Assembly (NCBI RefSeq): GCF_011927765.1
Contig: NZ_JAATJG010000010.1
Coordinates: 1-64,000, forward strand
Length of the DNA: 64,000 bases
Source of the DNA: Wenyingzhuangia aestuarii
GTDB lineage: Bacteria > Bacteroidota > Bacteroidia > Flavobacteriales > Flavobacteriaceae
Direction of reading: 5' to 3'
Of this stretch, positions 36,218-45,539 are shown in pieces. Under the pieces are notes generated by a model. That model searched no databases. It saw only the letters and a list, made by a program, of their open reading frames with translations, and was not told the DNA's origin. Both the position numbers and the translations under genes were made by a program. Every line of letters begins with the position of its first letter. Position 1 is the first letter of the stretch.

Positions 36218-37240
36218 TTATCTATGTACTCTTTGGTTGTTTAACCAACGCTGATAGGCAAAAGCATTTCTGTTGTGTTGACTTAATGTTTTTGCAAAGT
36301 TATGCGTACCAAAATTTTCTGGACTAGCACAAAAGTAATAGTAAGAATGTCTTTCTGCATTAAGAACCGCATCAATGGCATCAATATCTGGCATAGCAAT
36401 AGCCGATGGGGGAATACCTCTGTTTAAATAAGTATTGTATGGTGAATTGTGTTTTAAGTCTTTTTTTAAAACTCGTTTAATCACTGTGTCACGTCCGTAT
36501 TTTTCTTTTAAAGCATAAATAATCGTTGGATCGGCTTGTAAAGGCATGCCAATTCTAACTCTGTTTAAATACACTCCTGCAACTCTTTTTCTTTCGGGTT
36601 TGTGTTGTGTTTCTTTGTGTACAATAGCAGCAATGGTAATTACTTCGTTTTTAGATAAATTTAAACTCTTGGCTTTGTTAATTCTATCCTCATTCCAAAA
36701 ACGATGGTATGCATTTAGTAATTTGTTTCTTAATGCATTTGGGGAAATATTCCAATAACAATCATAGGTGTAGGGCATACAAATATTTAAAACTGTTTTG
36801 TGTGTAAAACCTTCTTGTTTTAAAAAAGCAGTATCTGTTAAACTGTTTAAAATACTGATAGAATCTGCTTCTATTTGTTGGGCTAATCGTCCTGCTAAAT
36901 CTTCTATATAATTCTGATTGTTAAAGGTAACTTTTACTGGAGTTTGTTTTCCACTGCGTAATAAATTAATCAATTCATTAGCGTTTAATCCTTCTTTTAA
37001 CACATACATTCCTGGTTTTACATGATTGTATTTTTTTAAAGAAATCACTTTTTTTACATCATCAATATCTGTACATACAGAGCTAAGAGTATGAATAACA
37101 TCTTCAACAGTATCTGTAGATTTTAGATATACTTTTGTAGGTTGATTGATTTGGCTACTGTAAATAATAGAGTAATAATACAATCCGATAGAGAGAATTA
37201 GCAAAGTAAAAATTCCTAGGCTATAATATATTTTTTTCAT
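36218..37240 (-). CDS. mltG: Endolytic murein transglycosylase
   Basis: MltG cuts nascent glycan strands in the periplasm and acts as a terminator of peptidoglycan synthesis. The 340-residue protein has an N-terminal anchor helix (about 5-27), a LysM-like region (about 35-100) and the YceG catalytic domain with the active-site Glu in VHKETQHKPER (near residue 208), GVYLNRVRIGMPLQADPTI and SPYNTYLNRGIPPSAIAMP. It starts six bases after the GNAT gene stop. Linkage with dapF fits a peptidoglycan role. Confidence 0.95.
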   Translation of the reverse strand: MKKIYYSLGIFTLLILSIGLYYYSIIYSSQINQPTKVYLKSTDTVEDVIHTLSSVCTDIDDVKKVISLKKYNHVKPGMYVLKEGLNANELINLLRSGKQTPVKVTFNNQNYIEDLAGRLAQQIEADSISILNSLTDTAFLKQEGFTHKTVLNICMPYTYDCYWNISPNALRNKLLNAYHRFWNEDRINKAKSLNLSKNEVITIAAIVHKETQHKPERKRVAGVYLNRVRIGMPLQADPTIIYALKEKYGRDTVIKRVLKKDLKHNSPYNTYLNRGIPPSAIAMPDIDAIDAVLNAERHSYYYFCASPENFGTHNFAKTLSQHNRNAFAYQRWLNNQRVHR

Positions 37241-37246
37241 GAATGA

Positions 37247-37768
37247 TTAAGGGTGAATCAATTGATAAAAGGCAACATCTTTAAATTTTCCATCGCTAAA
37301 AATCCAATCTTTACGAACACCCACGTTTTGATATCCTAATTTTTCAAAAAGCTGGATGCTGTTTTTATTGTCGGTTGCTATGTTAGCGTATAGTTGTCTT
37401 AGATTTAAAGAAGAAAAAGCATAGTTATTTAGTAGTTTAATGGCTTCTGTTGCATATCCTTTTTGTTGGTGTGTTTGGTCTATTAAAACACCAATACCTG
37501 CACGTAAATGTTGTGGGCTAAAATCAAATAAATCAATCATGCCCACAATGTTATGTTGTTTGTTTTCTATAGCAAATCTAAGTTGTTTTGCTTCGTAAAT
37601 GTCTAAATGACTATTTTCTAAATATTGTTTTAAAAGATAACGAGAGTAAGGAGTTTGCGTACTACTAACTTCCCAATAAGCTTCGTTATTCTCTATATGG
37701 TATAGAAATTCCAAATCTTCGGGTTCTAGGGCACGTAATTTTATTAAATTTCCCGTTAGTTTACTCAT
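37247..37768 (-). CDS. GNAT-family N-acetyltransferase
   Basis: 173 residues forming one acetyltransferase domain of the RimJ/RimL-like type, with the acetyl-CoA loop in DQTHQQKGYATEAI and the C-terminal FEKLGYQNVGVRKD. The substrate is unknown. It overlaps the end of dapF by eight bases and is followed six bases later by mltG, so all three are one transcriptional unit. Peptidoglycan-related acetylation would fit the context, but nothing in the sequence proves it. Confidence 0.88.
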   Translation of the reverse strand: MSKLTGNLIKLRALEPEDLEFLYHIENNEAYWEVSSTQTPYSRYLLKQYLENSHLDIYEAKQLRFAIENKQHNIVGMIDLFDFSPQHLRAGIGVLIDQTHQQKGYATEAIKLLNNYAFSSLNLRQLYANIATDNKNSIQLFEKLGYQNVGVRKDWIFSDGKFKDVAFYQLIHP

Positions 37769-38546
37769 TGTAACTTAAGTTTCCTTTAAATACAAAAGTA
37801 GCAGGTCCTTTTAAAAATACATCTTTATATCCGTTTTCTGTAGGAGTAAAAGATACTTCTAATTCACCACCTTCTACTTGTAAAGGTACTTTAGTGTTGG
37901 TGGTTTGTTTTTGTTCATACATGGCAATGGCAACAGCAGTTACACCTGTTCCACAAGCAAGAGTTTCATCTTCTACACCTCTTTCGTACGTTCTTACTCT
38001 AAATTTTCCATTGCTAAGCGATTCTACAAAATTCACATTGGTTCCTTCTTGAAAATACGGAGCACCATAACGAATTTCAGATCCGTCGTTTTTTACATCG
38101 TAGTTTTCAATATTTTCTACCAATTGAACGTGGTGAGGAGATCCTGTGTTTAAAAAACAGTGATTGTTGTAAACTTCAATAGTATCAACATCAATCATTT
38201 GCAAATTGGTAATTCCATCTTGGTAAGAAGCATAATGCAATCCATCCACCGCATCAAAAGTTGTTTCTGTTTCAAAAATCCCTAATTTATGAGCAAAAGC
38301 AACTAGACATCTACCTCCGTTTCCACACATAGTACTTTCAGTACCGTCAGAATTGTAATAGACCATTGTAAAGTCATAAGTGTCAGATGGATTTAACAAC
38401 ATCAACCCATCAGCTCCTACACCAAATCTTCTGTCGCATAAGAAGTTGACTAGTTTTGTGTTTTCTCTAGGAAAGCTTAAATCACGATTGTCTATCACTA
38501 CAAAATCGTTTCCTGTACCTTGATATTTATAAAAAGTAATTTCCAT
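37761..38546 (-). CDS. dapF: Diaminopimelate epimerase
   Basis: Converts LL- to meso-diaminopimelate for lysine and peptidoglycan synthesis by a two-base mechanism with two cysteines. Both are present: MCGNGGRC (Cys near residue 73) and ACGTG (Cys near residue 197). FYKYQGTGNDFVVIDNR and GADGLM are the standard N-terminal marks. Length (261) is at the short end of the family. It is the first gene of the minus-strand operon and has a matching promoter (38567-38595). Confidence 0.96.
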   Translation of the reverse strand: MEITFYKYQGTGNDFVVIDNRDLSFPRENTKLVNFLCDRRFGVGADGLMLLNPSDTYDFTMVYYNSDGTESTMCGNGGRCLVAFAHKLGIFETETTFDAVDGLHYASYQDGITNLQMIDVDTIEVYNNHCFLNTGSPHHVQLVENIENYDVKNDGSEIRYGAPYFQEGTNVNFVESLSNGKFRVRTYERGVEDETLACGTGVTAVAIAMYEQKQTTNTKVPLQVEGGELEVSFTPTENGYKDVFLKGPATFVFKGNLSYNE

Positions 38547-38566
38547 TTTAATTTGTATTGAGCCTA

Positions 38567-38595
38567 CAAAAATACAAAGAAAAATGTGCTTGCAA
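38567..38595 (-). promoter_or_regulatory. Predicted dapF operon promoter
   Basis: On the minus strand TTG (38595-38593), 18 bases, TATTTTTG (38574-38567) fits the consensus, 21 bases before the dapF ATG. Confidence 0.5.
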
Positions 38596-38662
38596 CGTAC
38601 GTGCTATATTTTGAACAGATTTTTGTGTGTAGTTAAATAGAATTGTAACTTTAAAAAAAAAC

Positions 38663-39010
38663 ATGAATTATATTGTTCAATTATTAGTGAATGCCTTAGC
38701 GGTAATTATTATTGCTAATTTTTTACCTGGGGTAGAGGTAGATAGTATGTCTACTGCTGTTTGGGTAGCTTTGGTATTGAGTATTTTAAACTTATTTGTA
38801 AAACCTGTGTTAGTGTTACTAACTTTGCCAATAACGGTATTTACTTTAGGAATTTTTCTGTTAGTTATTAATGCTATTATTATAAACATGGCAGCTTATT
38901 TAACATCAGGGTTTTCTGTAAGTAGTTTGTGGGTTGCTTTGTTGTTTAGTTTGTTACTATCCATCTTAGAATCTATTTTGTCTTCTGTTTTTGGCTTAGA
39001 AAAAAAATAA
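38663..39010 (+). CDS. YvlD/phage-holin 4-like membrane protein
   Basis: 115 residues, almost wholly hydrophobic with four helices (about 4-22, 28-48, 53-75, 87-108) and a charged tail LEKK. It matches the PF04020 family, named after a holin but widespread as a chromosomal membrane protein (B. subtilis YvlD). Single-gene unit; a near-consensus promoter (TTG 38623-38625, TAACTTTA 38646-38653) lies just upstream. No lysis or phage genes are near. Confidence 0.85.
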   Translation: MNYIVQLLVNALAVIIIANFLPGVEVDSMSTAVWVALVLSILNLFVKPVLVLLTLPITVFTLGIFLLVINAIIINMAAYLTSGFSVSSLWVALLFSLLLSILESILSSVFGLEKK

Positions 39011-39041
39011 GCTTAAAAGTAATGTACCTTTAAGCTTATTT
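39005..39041. terminator. Convergent terminator overlapping the YvlD-like stop
   Basis: AAATAAGCTTAAAAGTA (39005-39021) pairs with the complementary arm 39025-39041 with one mismatch. The stem includes the stop codon at 39008-39010. It serves both the plus-strand gene and the minus-strand oxidoreductase. Confidence 0.7.
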
Positions 39042-39062
39042 AAAATAATGTAATTGGTTGGG

Positions 39063-40391
39063 TTACAGTTTTGGTTCCCAACCTTTTTCGTAATCTCTTT
39101 TCCAATGTTTTAGAGCTTCTCTATCTTTTATAACTCTACCTGTTTTGGTGTTGATATTTAATGTTCTTCCCAATTGTTGAGAAATATTCCCTAAATGACA
39201 AGTCATAGTTGTAATACTAGCATCAGTAATTGGAGAGTTTTGTTGTTCTCCTAAACGGATAGCGTTAAAAAAGTTAGCAATATGTCTAACATCTAATCCA
39301 CCAGCACCTGCTGTGTTTAATGTTGCACTCTTTTCTTTTTCATCTACTTTTTTAATTAAATTACCTCCTAAATCAAATAATTGATAATTATTTCTGCTTA
39401 ATAAAATAGAACCTTTGCTTCCGTAAATGGTAGCTCCACGTCCTGGTTGGCTAGGCATTATTTTTCCACGACTGTGTCCTGTCCAAGTAATAAATTTATT
39501 ATCATCATATGTAAAAGTAGCCTGTTGATTGTCTGCAAATTCCCAATCATCTTTGTAGGTGTATTTACCTCCAAAAGAGGTTACTGTTTTAGGAATGTCT
39601 ACTCCTAAAGCCCATCTACAAATATCAATTTCGTGGGTACCGTTGTTGTGAATTTCTCCTGTACCCCATGTTTTAAACCAGTGCCAATTGTAGGGGTGAA
39701 TATTATCTCTATAAGCTTCTCTAGGGGCTGGTCCTTGCCATAAGTCCCAATCCAAATTACTAGGAACAGCAATCTTTTTACCTGTACCAATAGAACCTCT
39801 ATTGTTAGAGTAGTAGGCTTCTCCTTTATAGACATCTCCAATAATTCCTTCTTTAATTTCTTTTACTGCAAGTTTACTAGTTTCAGCGGAACGTTGCTGA
39901 TTTCCCATTTGTACAACTTTTCCGTATTTCTTTTGAGCAGCAACTAATAACTCATTTTCGTGTAAGTTATGACTACAAGGTTTTTCTACATATACGTGTT
40001 TTCCTGCTTGTAAAGCCATAATTGCCATAGGAGCATGCCAGTGCTCTGGAGTAGCAATAAATACGGCATCTACACTTTTATCTTCTAATACTTTTCTAAA
40101 ATCTTTTTCTACTTGTGGAACGTATCCTAGAGTTTCTTGACAGAAAACATTGTTTTTTTCAATAATTTTATCATCAACATCACAGGTGTAGATAACTTTT
40201 GCTTCAGAATATCTAGCTATTGCAGATGTTAAAGATCTAGCTCTACTACGTACACCAATTACGGCTACATTTACTCTTTCATTAGCTCCTAGAATATTAG
40301 AGTATCCAAAGTTGGGTAACAAAGATGCTCCTAAAATTAATCCGGCACTACCTGTTGCTGTTTTTTTTATAAATTCTCTTCTTGTATCCAT
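39063..40391 (-). CDS. Tat-exported Gfo/Idh/MocA family oxidoreductase
   Basis: 442 residues. The N-terminus TRREFIKK followed by a hydrophobic stretch is a Tat signal, expected because the enzyme carries folded NAD(P). The Rossmann part (VAVIGVRSRA, near residue 42; IYTCDVDD; FIATPEHWHAP; YVEKPCSHN) is followed by the alpha/beta domain with GEIHNNGTHEIDICRWAL. Family members oxidise sugars or sugar derivatives and often use a bound cofactor. It follows the 3-keto-disaccharide hydrolase gene by five bases, suggesting that it forms or uses a keto-sugar in the periplasm. Confidence 0.9.
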   Translation of the reverse strand: MDTRREFIKKTATGSAGLILGASLLPNFGYSNILGANERVNVAVIGVRSRARSLTSAIARYSEAKVIYTCDVDDKIIEKNNVFCQETLGYVPQVEKDFRKVLEDKSVDAVFIATPEHWHAPMAIMALQAGKHVYVEKPCSHNLHENELLVAAQKKYGKVVQMGNQQRSAETSKLAVKEIKEGIIGDVYKGEAYYSNNRGSIGTGKKIAVPSNLDWDLWQGPAPREAYRDNIHPYNWHWFKTWGTGEIHNNGTHEIDICRWALGVDIPKTVTSFGGKYTYKDDWEFADNQQATFTYDDNKFITWTGHSRGKIMPSQPGRGATIYGSKGSILLSRNNYQLFDLGGNLIKKVDEKEKSATLNTAGAGGLDVRHIANFFNAIRLGEQQNSPITDASITTMTCHLGNISQQLGRTLNINTKTGRVIKDREALKHWKRDYEKGWEPKL

Positions 40392-40396
40392 TTCTG

Positions 40397-41743
40397 TTAG
40401 TGTTTTTTGATTTTTATATTTCTAAATGAAACTAAATCTCCGTGATCTTGTAATAAAATTCTTCCATCGTTAAGCATACCAAAACCTTTCCATTTTTTGT
40501 ATTTACTTTCCGAAACTAATTTTTTAAAATCATCACTTTTTCTTTCGTATTCTAAAACTTTTACACCGTTTAACCAGTGCTCTACATGGTTGTTTACAGA
40601 TTTAATATACGCTGTATTCCATTCTCCAATAGCTTTAATAGGTTTGTTTGTATCTGCCTGAATTAAATCGTATAAAGAAGCTACTGTTCTACTTCCTTCG
40701 TGATTTCCTTTTTTAGCATCAGGGTGTAAAGCATCATCTAAAATTTGATATTCTAATCCAATAGAAGATCCAGGACCTTTGTTAATGTTTGTGTCTACAT
40801 AATATTTAATACCGCTATTTGCACCTGGAGTTAATTTAAAATCTACTTTTAACTCAAAGTCGCTAAAAGATTCTTTAGTAACAATATCTCCACCAGCTGC
40901 AGATTCTGCTCCGCCAGAAGATAAAACAGATAAAATTCCGTTTCTAATTTTCCAACCTTGTTTTGGAAATTCATCAGATCTAGCACCTTTCCAACCATTT
41001 TTGGTTTTACCATCCCATAGTAATTCCCAACCTTGTGCTTTTTCTTCTGCACTAATGGTATTACGTTTAGCTACTGGAGGTACGGGGGTTTTGGTACTAT
41101 ACTTTTTGGCATCTTTAGAAATAATTCTTATATTTTTCCATTTAATTTGTGTACCTGTTTTTCCTCTGTGTACTTGTAGACCAATAAAACCAGATGCAGT
41201 TTCGCTATCTATTAGGTGTGCAGCAGGAACTCCGTTAATCCATGTTTTGATGGTATCACCAATAGCTTCAATTCTGTATTTATTCCAATCATTTTGTTTA
41301 AATACTTTTTTAGCGGCTGTATTGTCTTCTAAATCATTTAACCAACCTCTTTTACCTTCTTCAAAAATTCCACCACTCCACGCTCTTTCAGATGGGTCAA
41401 TTTCTACTTGATAACCATGTACTCTTCCGTTATTATATTCGGGAAAACTATTACTTCTAATTTGTATTCCTGAGTTTGCATTAGGATCTACTAAATATTC
41501 AAGTTCTAAAATAAAATCTCCATAATACTCATTAGTCGTTAAAAACGTGTTAGGAGTGTTTTTACCGGTAGTTCCTGTAATAACTCCATCTTTTACTTCA
41601 TAAGTAGATGCTCCTCCCTTAATATTCCATCCTTCTAGGGTGTTGTCAATTATTAAGTTTTTCCAAGGAGATTTGTTTTCTTTTTGACCACATGATGTGA
41701 AAAGTGTTAGCAATGACACTGCTGTGATAAGTAATTGTTTCAT
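40397..41743 (-). CDS. Tandem 3-keto-disaccharide hydrolase (DUF1080) lipoprotein
   Basis: 448 residues with lipobox TLFTSCGQ (Cys at 18) and two DUF1080 concanavalin-like domains (about 25-210 and 240-445). Each half shows NSGIQIRS or NSGIKYYVD and a C-terminal IKWKNIRI or VSFRNIKI. DUF1080 proteins have been shown to act on 3-keto-glucosides, the products of C3 oxidation by Gfo/Idh/MocA-type enzymes. The oxidoreductase five bases downstream is the natural partner. Which domain is catalytic cannot be told here. No close sugar transporter accompanies the pair. Confidence 0.88.
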   Translation of the reverse strand: MKQLLITAVSLLTLFTSCGQKENKSPWKNLIIDNTLEGWNIKGGASTYEVKDGVITGTTGKNTPNTFLTTNEYYGDFILELEYLVDPNANSGIQIRSNSFPEYNNGRVHGYQVEIDPSERAWSGGIFEEGKRGWLNDLEDNTAAKKVFKQNDWNKYRIEAIGDTIKTWINGVPAAHLIDSETASGFIGLQVHRGKTGTQIKWKNIRIISKDAKKYSTKTPVPPVAKRNTISAEEKAQGWELLWDGKTKNGWKGARSDEFPKQGWKIRNGILSVLSSGGAESAAGGDIVTKESFSDFELKVDFKLTPGANSGIKYYVDTNINKGPGSSIGLEYQILDDALHPDAKKGNHEGSRTVASLYDLIQADTNKPIKAIGEWNTAYIKSVNNHVEHWLNGVKVLEYERKSDDFKKLVSESKYKKWKGFGMLNDGRILLQDHGDLVSFRNIKIKKH

Positions 41744-41941
41744 TTTATATTTTTTAAATATGAATATTAGTGTGTTCGTACACGGTTGTGAAATTATTAA
41801 TTTTTTCTACATAAAACTAATTATTTTTAGGAACTAGTAGGATTTATTACGAATAAGCACTCTATATAGGGTTTGGTTGAATTATATGTATTGGCATAGT
41901 TTTTGAAAATTGGGTAATAGTGATTAAAAAAATATAAAAAC

Positions 41942-43327
41942 ATGAAACAGAATATTAAATTATTTGCAGTAGCGTTATTGGGAGGTTTTGTGTCACTTAC
42001 CCTGTATCATCAATTTATAACACCTGAGGTTAATTCTCAAGCAATAAATACAACTGAAAAGGTAGCACATTTTCCAGTCTATACATCTAATACAAAATTA
42101 GTGGCAGCTGAAAATTTGACAGATTTTACAACTGCAGCAGAAGCAACTGTTAATTCCGTAGTTCACGTAAAAAACACATCTGTAGGAATACAACAAGATC
42201 CGTTTGCAGAATTGTTTTTTGGACAAGGACACGGAGGTAGAAAGTACGAAAGAGTTGGAACAGGTAGTGGAGTTATTATTTCGCCTGATGGATACATTAT
42301 TACCAATAACCACGTAATAGAAAATGCATCAGATATAGAAATTGTGTTAAATAACAAAAAGAAGTACACTGCTAAATTAATTGGAACAGATAAGTCTACA
42401 GATATTGCTTTGGTAAAAATAGAAGCAACAGATTTACCTTTTGTGACTTTTGGAGATTCTGATATTTCTAAAATTGGAGAATGGGTGTTAGCTGTAGGAA
42501 ATCCATATAATTTAACATCTACTGTAACAGCAGGAATTATTAGTGCAAAAGGAAGAGATTTAGAAGGAAATAATAATATAGAATCTTTTATTCAGACAGA
42601 TGCAGCTGTAAACCCAGGAAATAGTGGGGGAGCTTTGGTAAACACTAGAGGGGAGTTAATCGGAATTAATACTGCCATTTCATCACAAACAGGATCTTTT
42701 GTTGGGTATTCATTTGCAGTACCTTCAAACATAGCAAAAAGGGTAGTAGAAGATTTAATGGAAAGTGGTTCTGTAAAAAGAGCTGTTTTAGGAGTAACAA
42801 CACAACCTAAATCTGATGTAGATGGAGTTTATATTTCAGATGTGTCTAAAGGAACTGGGGCCGATAAAGGAGGAATTGAATCTGGAGATGTAATTAAAAA
42901 AATTAATGCGGTTAAAATTCACAAATTTTCTGATTTAGTAGGACAGTTGGTTGCTAAAAGACCCGGTGATGAAGTTTTAGTGACTATTGATAGAGATGGT
43001 GTAGAAAAAGTTTTAAAAGTAAAATTATCAGAAATTAGTGAGTTGGTTACTGAGGCTTTTGGAATTCAGTTTCACGAATTAAAAGAAAACGAAAGAAAAG
43101 ATTTAGGAACTTCTAAAGGAGTTAGAGTTGCTAAAATTAACAACAAAGATTTACAAAAATTAGGAATTAGACCTGGGTATGTAATTGTGTCTATCAATAA
43201 TTATGGGTTAAATAGTTTAGATGATGTGGAGAAAGTAAAAGGCATGGTAAAAAATGCAGAAGATATTAATAAACTAGTAATTATAAATCTGAAAGGAGAA
43301 CGAGAAACTTTTTCTAGAGGTTGGTAG
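41942..43327 (+). CDS. Periplasmic serine protease, HtrA/DegP family
   Basis: 461 residues. An N-terminal signal or anchor (about 7-25) is followed by a trypsin-like domain with the triad His in ITNNHVIEN (near 123), Asp in STDIALVKI (near 153) and Ser in NPGNSGGAL (near 225), then two PDZ domains (about 260-360 and 375-455). It degrades or refolds damaged envelope proteins. Single gene with about 200 bases upstream, where TAGTTTTTG (41898-41906) is a near-miss of the -7 box. Confidence 0.94.
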   Translation: MKQNIKLFAVALLGGFVSLTLYHQFITPEVNSQAINTTEKVAHFPVYTSNTKLVAAENLTDFTTAAEATVNSVVHVKNTSVGIQQDPFAELFFGQGHGGRKYERVGTGSGVIISPDGYIITNNHVIENASDIEIVLNNKKKYTAKLIGTDKSTDIALVKIEATDLPFVTFGDSDISKIGEWVLAVGNPYNLTSTVTAGIISAKGRDLEGNNNIESFIQTDAAVNPGNSGGALVNTRGELIGINTAISSQTGSFVGYSFAVPSNIAKRVVEDLMESGSVKRAVLGVTTQPKSDVDGVYISDVSKGTGADKGGIESGDVIKKINAVKIHKFSDLVGQLVAKRPGDEVLVTIDRDGVEKVLKVKLSEISELVTEAFGIQFHELKENERKDLGTSKGVRVAKINNKDLQKLGIRPGYVIVSINNYGLNSLDDVEKVKGMVKNAEDINKLVIINLKGERETFSRGW

Positions 43328-43437
43328 TCTACGTATAAATACTGCTAAAAAATCAACTCCTTTTAAGTTTATGTTAAAATATCACAGCTTATTTGGTATG
43401 GAGCGTATATTTAGTAGATATTCTATAAATAAAATAC

Positions 43438-43445
43438 TAAATTTG
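43438..43445 (+). promoter_or_regulatory. Candidate -7 element of the dapA operon
   Basis: TAAATTTG fits TAnnTTTG, 37 bases before the dapA ATG. No TTG at the usual distance. Confidence 0.35.
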
Positions 43446-43481
43446 CAGGCTAGCACAATTATTAAAGAGCATAAGTAAAAG

Positions 43482-44366
43482 ATGAGTAGTTTTTTGGGAA
43501 CAGGAGTTGCATTGATAACCCCTTTTGATAATGATGGAAATGTAGATGTTCAGACTTTAGAGAAGTTAGTTGAATTTCAGATAGATAATGCTGTTGAGTA
43601 TTTGGTAGTACTTGGTACTACTGCAGAGGCAGTTACTTTAACTAATGCTGAAAGAGAACTAGTGAAAGCTACAATCATTAATACAAATGCAGGTAGATTA
43701 CCTATAGTATTAGGTATTGGTGGAAACAACACAAATGCGGTTATAGAAGAAATAAAGAGAACTGATTTTACGGCTATTGATGCCATTTTATCAGTTTCTC
43801 CTTTTTATAATAAACCTTCACAAGAAGGAATTTATCAACATTACAAAGCAATAGCAGAGGTTTGTCCGGTAGATATTATATTATATAATGTACCAGGTAG
43901 AACAGGTTCTAATGTGTTGCCTAAGACCATTGCAAGATTGGCAGAAATTCCAAATATTATTGGGGTAAAAGAAGCTAAAGGAGATATGGATCAGGCTTTA
44001 AAGTTAATTAAAGCTGTTCCTAGTGACTTTTTAGTGATTTCTGGTGATGATATGTTGGCATTGCCAATTACCTTAGCAGGAGGAGCAGGAGTTATTTCTG
44101 TAGTAGGTCAAGCGTTTCCTGGAGAATTTTCTCACATGATTCGTTTAGGATTGTTAGATAAAGGAAGAAAAGCATTTGCTACTCAATATAAAATACAAAA
44201 AAGTATAGGGCTAATTTTTAACGAGGGGAACCCTGTTGGAGTGAAAGCTTTATTAGAAATATTAGGAATGTCTACAGGTAAAGTAAGATTACCTTTGCTA
44301 GAGGCTACTCCAAAATTAAAAGCAGACTTAAGACAATTTGTAGAATCGTTTTACGTTGCTTCATAA
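43482..44366 (+). CDS. dapA: 4-hydroxy-tetrahydrodipicolinate synthase
   Basis: Condenses pyruvate with aspartate semialdehyde, the first committed step to diaminopimelate and lysine. The 294-residue TIM barrel shows [19 protein letters not shown] (catalytic Tyr region), the Schiff-base Lys in [10 protein letters not shown], and [10 protein letters not shown]. Interestingly the other Dap gene in the window, dapF, is in a different operon. It begins the dapA-bamD-rpoZ-coaBC-DUF4835-recN run with short gaps. Confidence 0.96.
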   Translation: MSSFLGTGVALITPFDNDGNVDVQTLEKLVEFQIDNAVEYLVVLGTTAEAVTLTNAERELVKATIINTNAGRLPIVLGIGGNNTNAVIEEIKRTDFTAIDAILSVSPFYNKPSQEGIYQHYKAIAEVCPVDIILYNVPGRTGSNVLPKTIARLAEIPNIIGVKEAKGDMDQALKLIKAVPSDFLVISGDDMLALPITLAGGAGVISVVGQAFPGEFSHMIRLGLLDKGRKAFATQYKIQKSIGLIFNEGNPVGVKALLEILGMSTGKVRLPLLEATPKLKADLRQFVESFYVAS

Positions 44367-44376
44367 AAAAAAATAT

Positions 44377-45192
44377 ATGCGTAAAGTTTTTAAATATAGT
44401 TTAGTTGTTCTTTTAGCAGCTGTTACATTATCATCTTGTGGAAAATATAACAAGGTGTTAAACAAAGGTACCGGTTCTGAACGTTACAACATGGCAAATA
44501 CCTTGTACAAAGAAGGTTCTTTTGAAAAAGCAATTCGTTTGTATGAGTTAATTATGCCAGAATATGCTACCAAACCTCAAGCAGAAGTTATTACTTTTCG
44601 TTTGGCAGATGCAAACTATAATGTGGAAGATTATACAACAGCTGTTTATTATTACGAAAAGTTTATAAGAAGTTACCCTAAGAGTACGGAAATAGAAAAT
44701 GCACAATATAGAATTGCAGAAAGTTATTTTCAATTATCTCCAAAATACAGTGTAACGCAAACAGATACAAAACGAGCTCTGGAAGCTTTTCAAAATTTTA
44801 TTGATAAAAATCCAGATTCAGATAAAATTGCAGAAGCAAACAAAAGAGTTGATGAGTTAAATTTAAAACTTGAAAAAAAAGCGTTTGAAATAGCAAAACA
44901 ATACTTTAAAATAGGAAATTACAAATCGGCAATAGTTGCTTTTGATAATGTAATTTTAGATTATTTAGGTACTTCTTACAAAGAAGAAGCAATGTTTTAT
45001 AAATTTAAATCGGCTTTTGAATTAGGAATTAATAGTGTATCTCATAAAAAAGAAGACAGAATAAAAGAAGCTTTAAAAGCTTACACTAGATATAAAAAAG
45101 CATTCCCATCATCGGAATACTTAAAAGAAGCAAACGGGTTGTACGAAAAGCTTATAAAAGAAAATCAACCAAAACAAGAACAAAACAGTTAA
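44377..45192 (+). CDS. bamD: Outer membrane assembly lipoprotein BamD
   Basis: Part of the BAM complex that inserts beta-barrel proteins. About 271 residues beginning MRKVFKYS, with lipobox LSSCGK (Cys about residue 20) and five TPR units (SERYNMANTLYKEGSFEKA, ADANYNVEDYTTA, AESYFQLSPKY, EIAKQYFKIGNYKSA, and others). An upstream in-frame ATG at 44356 would overlap dapA and put extra residues before the signal peptide, so 44377 is preferred. Confidence 0.93.
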   Translation: MRKVFKYSLVVLLAAVTLSSCGKYNKVLNKGTGSERYNMANTLYKEGSFEKAIRLYELIMPEYATKPQAEVITFRLADANYNVEDYTTAVYYYEKFIRSYPKSTEIENAQYRIAESYFQLSPKYSVTQTDTKRALEAFQNFIDKNPDSDKIAEANKRVDELNLKLEKKAFEIAKQYFKIGNYKSAIVAFDNVILDYLGTSYKEEAMFYKFKSAFELGINSVSHKKEDRIKEALKAYTRYKKAFPSSEYLKEANGLYEKLIKENQPKQEQNS

Positions 45193-45212
45193 GATAATTA
45201 TATAAATATATC

Positions 45213-45533
45213 ATGGATTACAAGAAAACAGAAGCTCCGTTATCTACTATTACTTATGACAAGTCTAAAGTAGAAGCAGAAACGCAAAATATTTACGAAG
45301 CGATTTCTATTATTTCTCAAAGAGCTACTCAAATTGGTAGTGATTTAAAGAAAGAATTGGTAGATAAATTAGAAGAGTTTGCTACTTACAATGATAGTTT
45401 AGAAGAAGTATTTGAAAACAAAGAACAAATAGAAGTTTCTAAATTTTACGAAAAATTACCTAAAGCTCATGCTATTGCAGTAGAAGAGTGGTTAGAAGGA
45501 AAAATATACCACAGAAAACCAGAACAAGACTAG
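45213..45533 (+). CDS. rpoZ: RNA polymerase omega subunit, Bacteroidota type
   Basis: 106 residues. The Rpb6-like core is YEAISIISQRATQIGSDLKKEL, followed by a lineage-specific extension with EKLPKAHAIAVEEWLEGK. Omega stabilises beta-prime assembly. This divergent form is typical of Bacteroidota and lies in the usual place between bamD and coaBC (gaps of 20 and 6 bases). Confidence 0.92.
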   Translation: MDYKKTEAPLSTITYDKSKVEAETQNIYEAISIISQRATQIGSDLKKELVDKLEEFATYNDSLEEVFENKEQIEVSKFYEKLPKAHAIAVEEWLEGKIYHRKPEQD

Positions 45534-45539
45534 TTTTCT

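Noticed and set aside
38663-39010. Prophage or holin-based lysis gene
   Set aside because: The PF04020 family is a general chromosomal membrane protein family despite its name, and no phage gene is near.
41001-41411. 136-codon frame antisense to the DUF1080 gene
   Set aside because: Shadow of a conserved coding sequence; no start context or recognisable domain.
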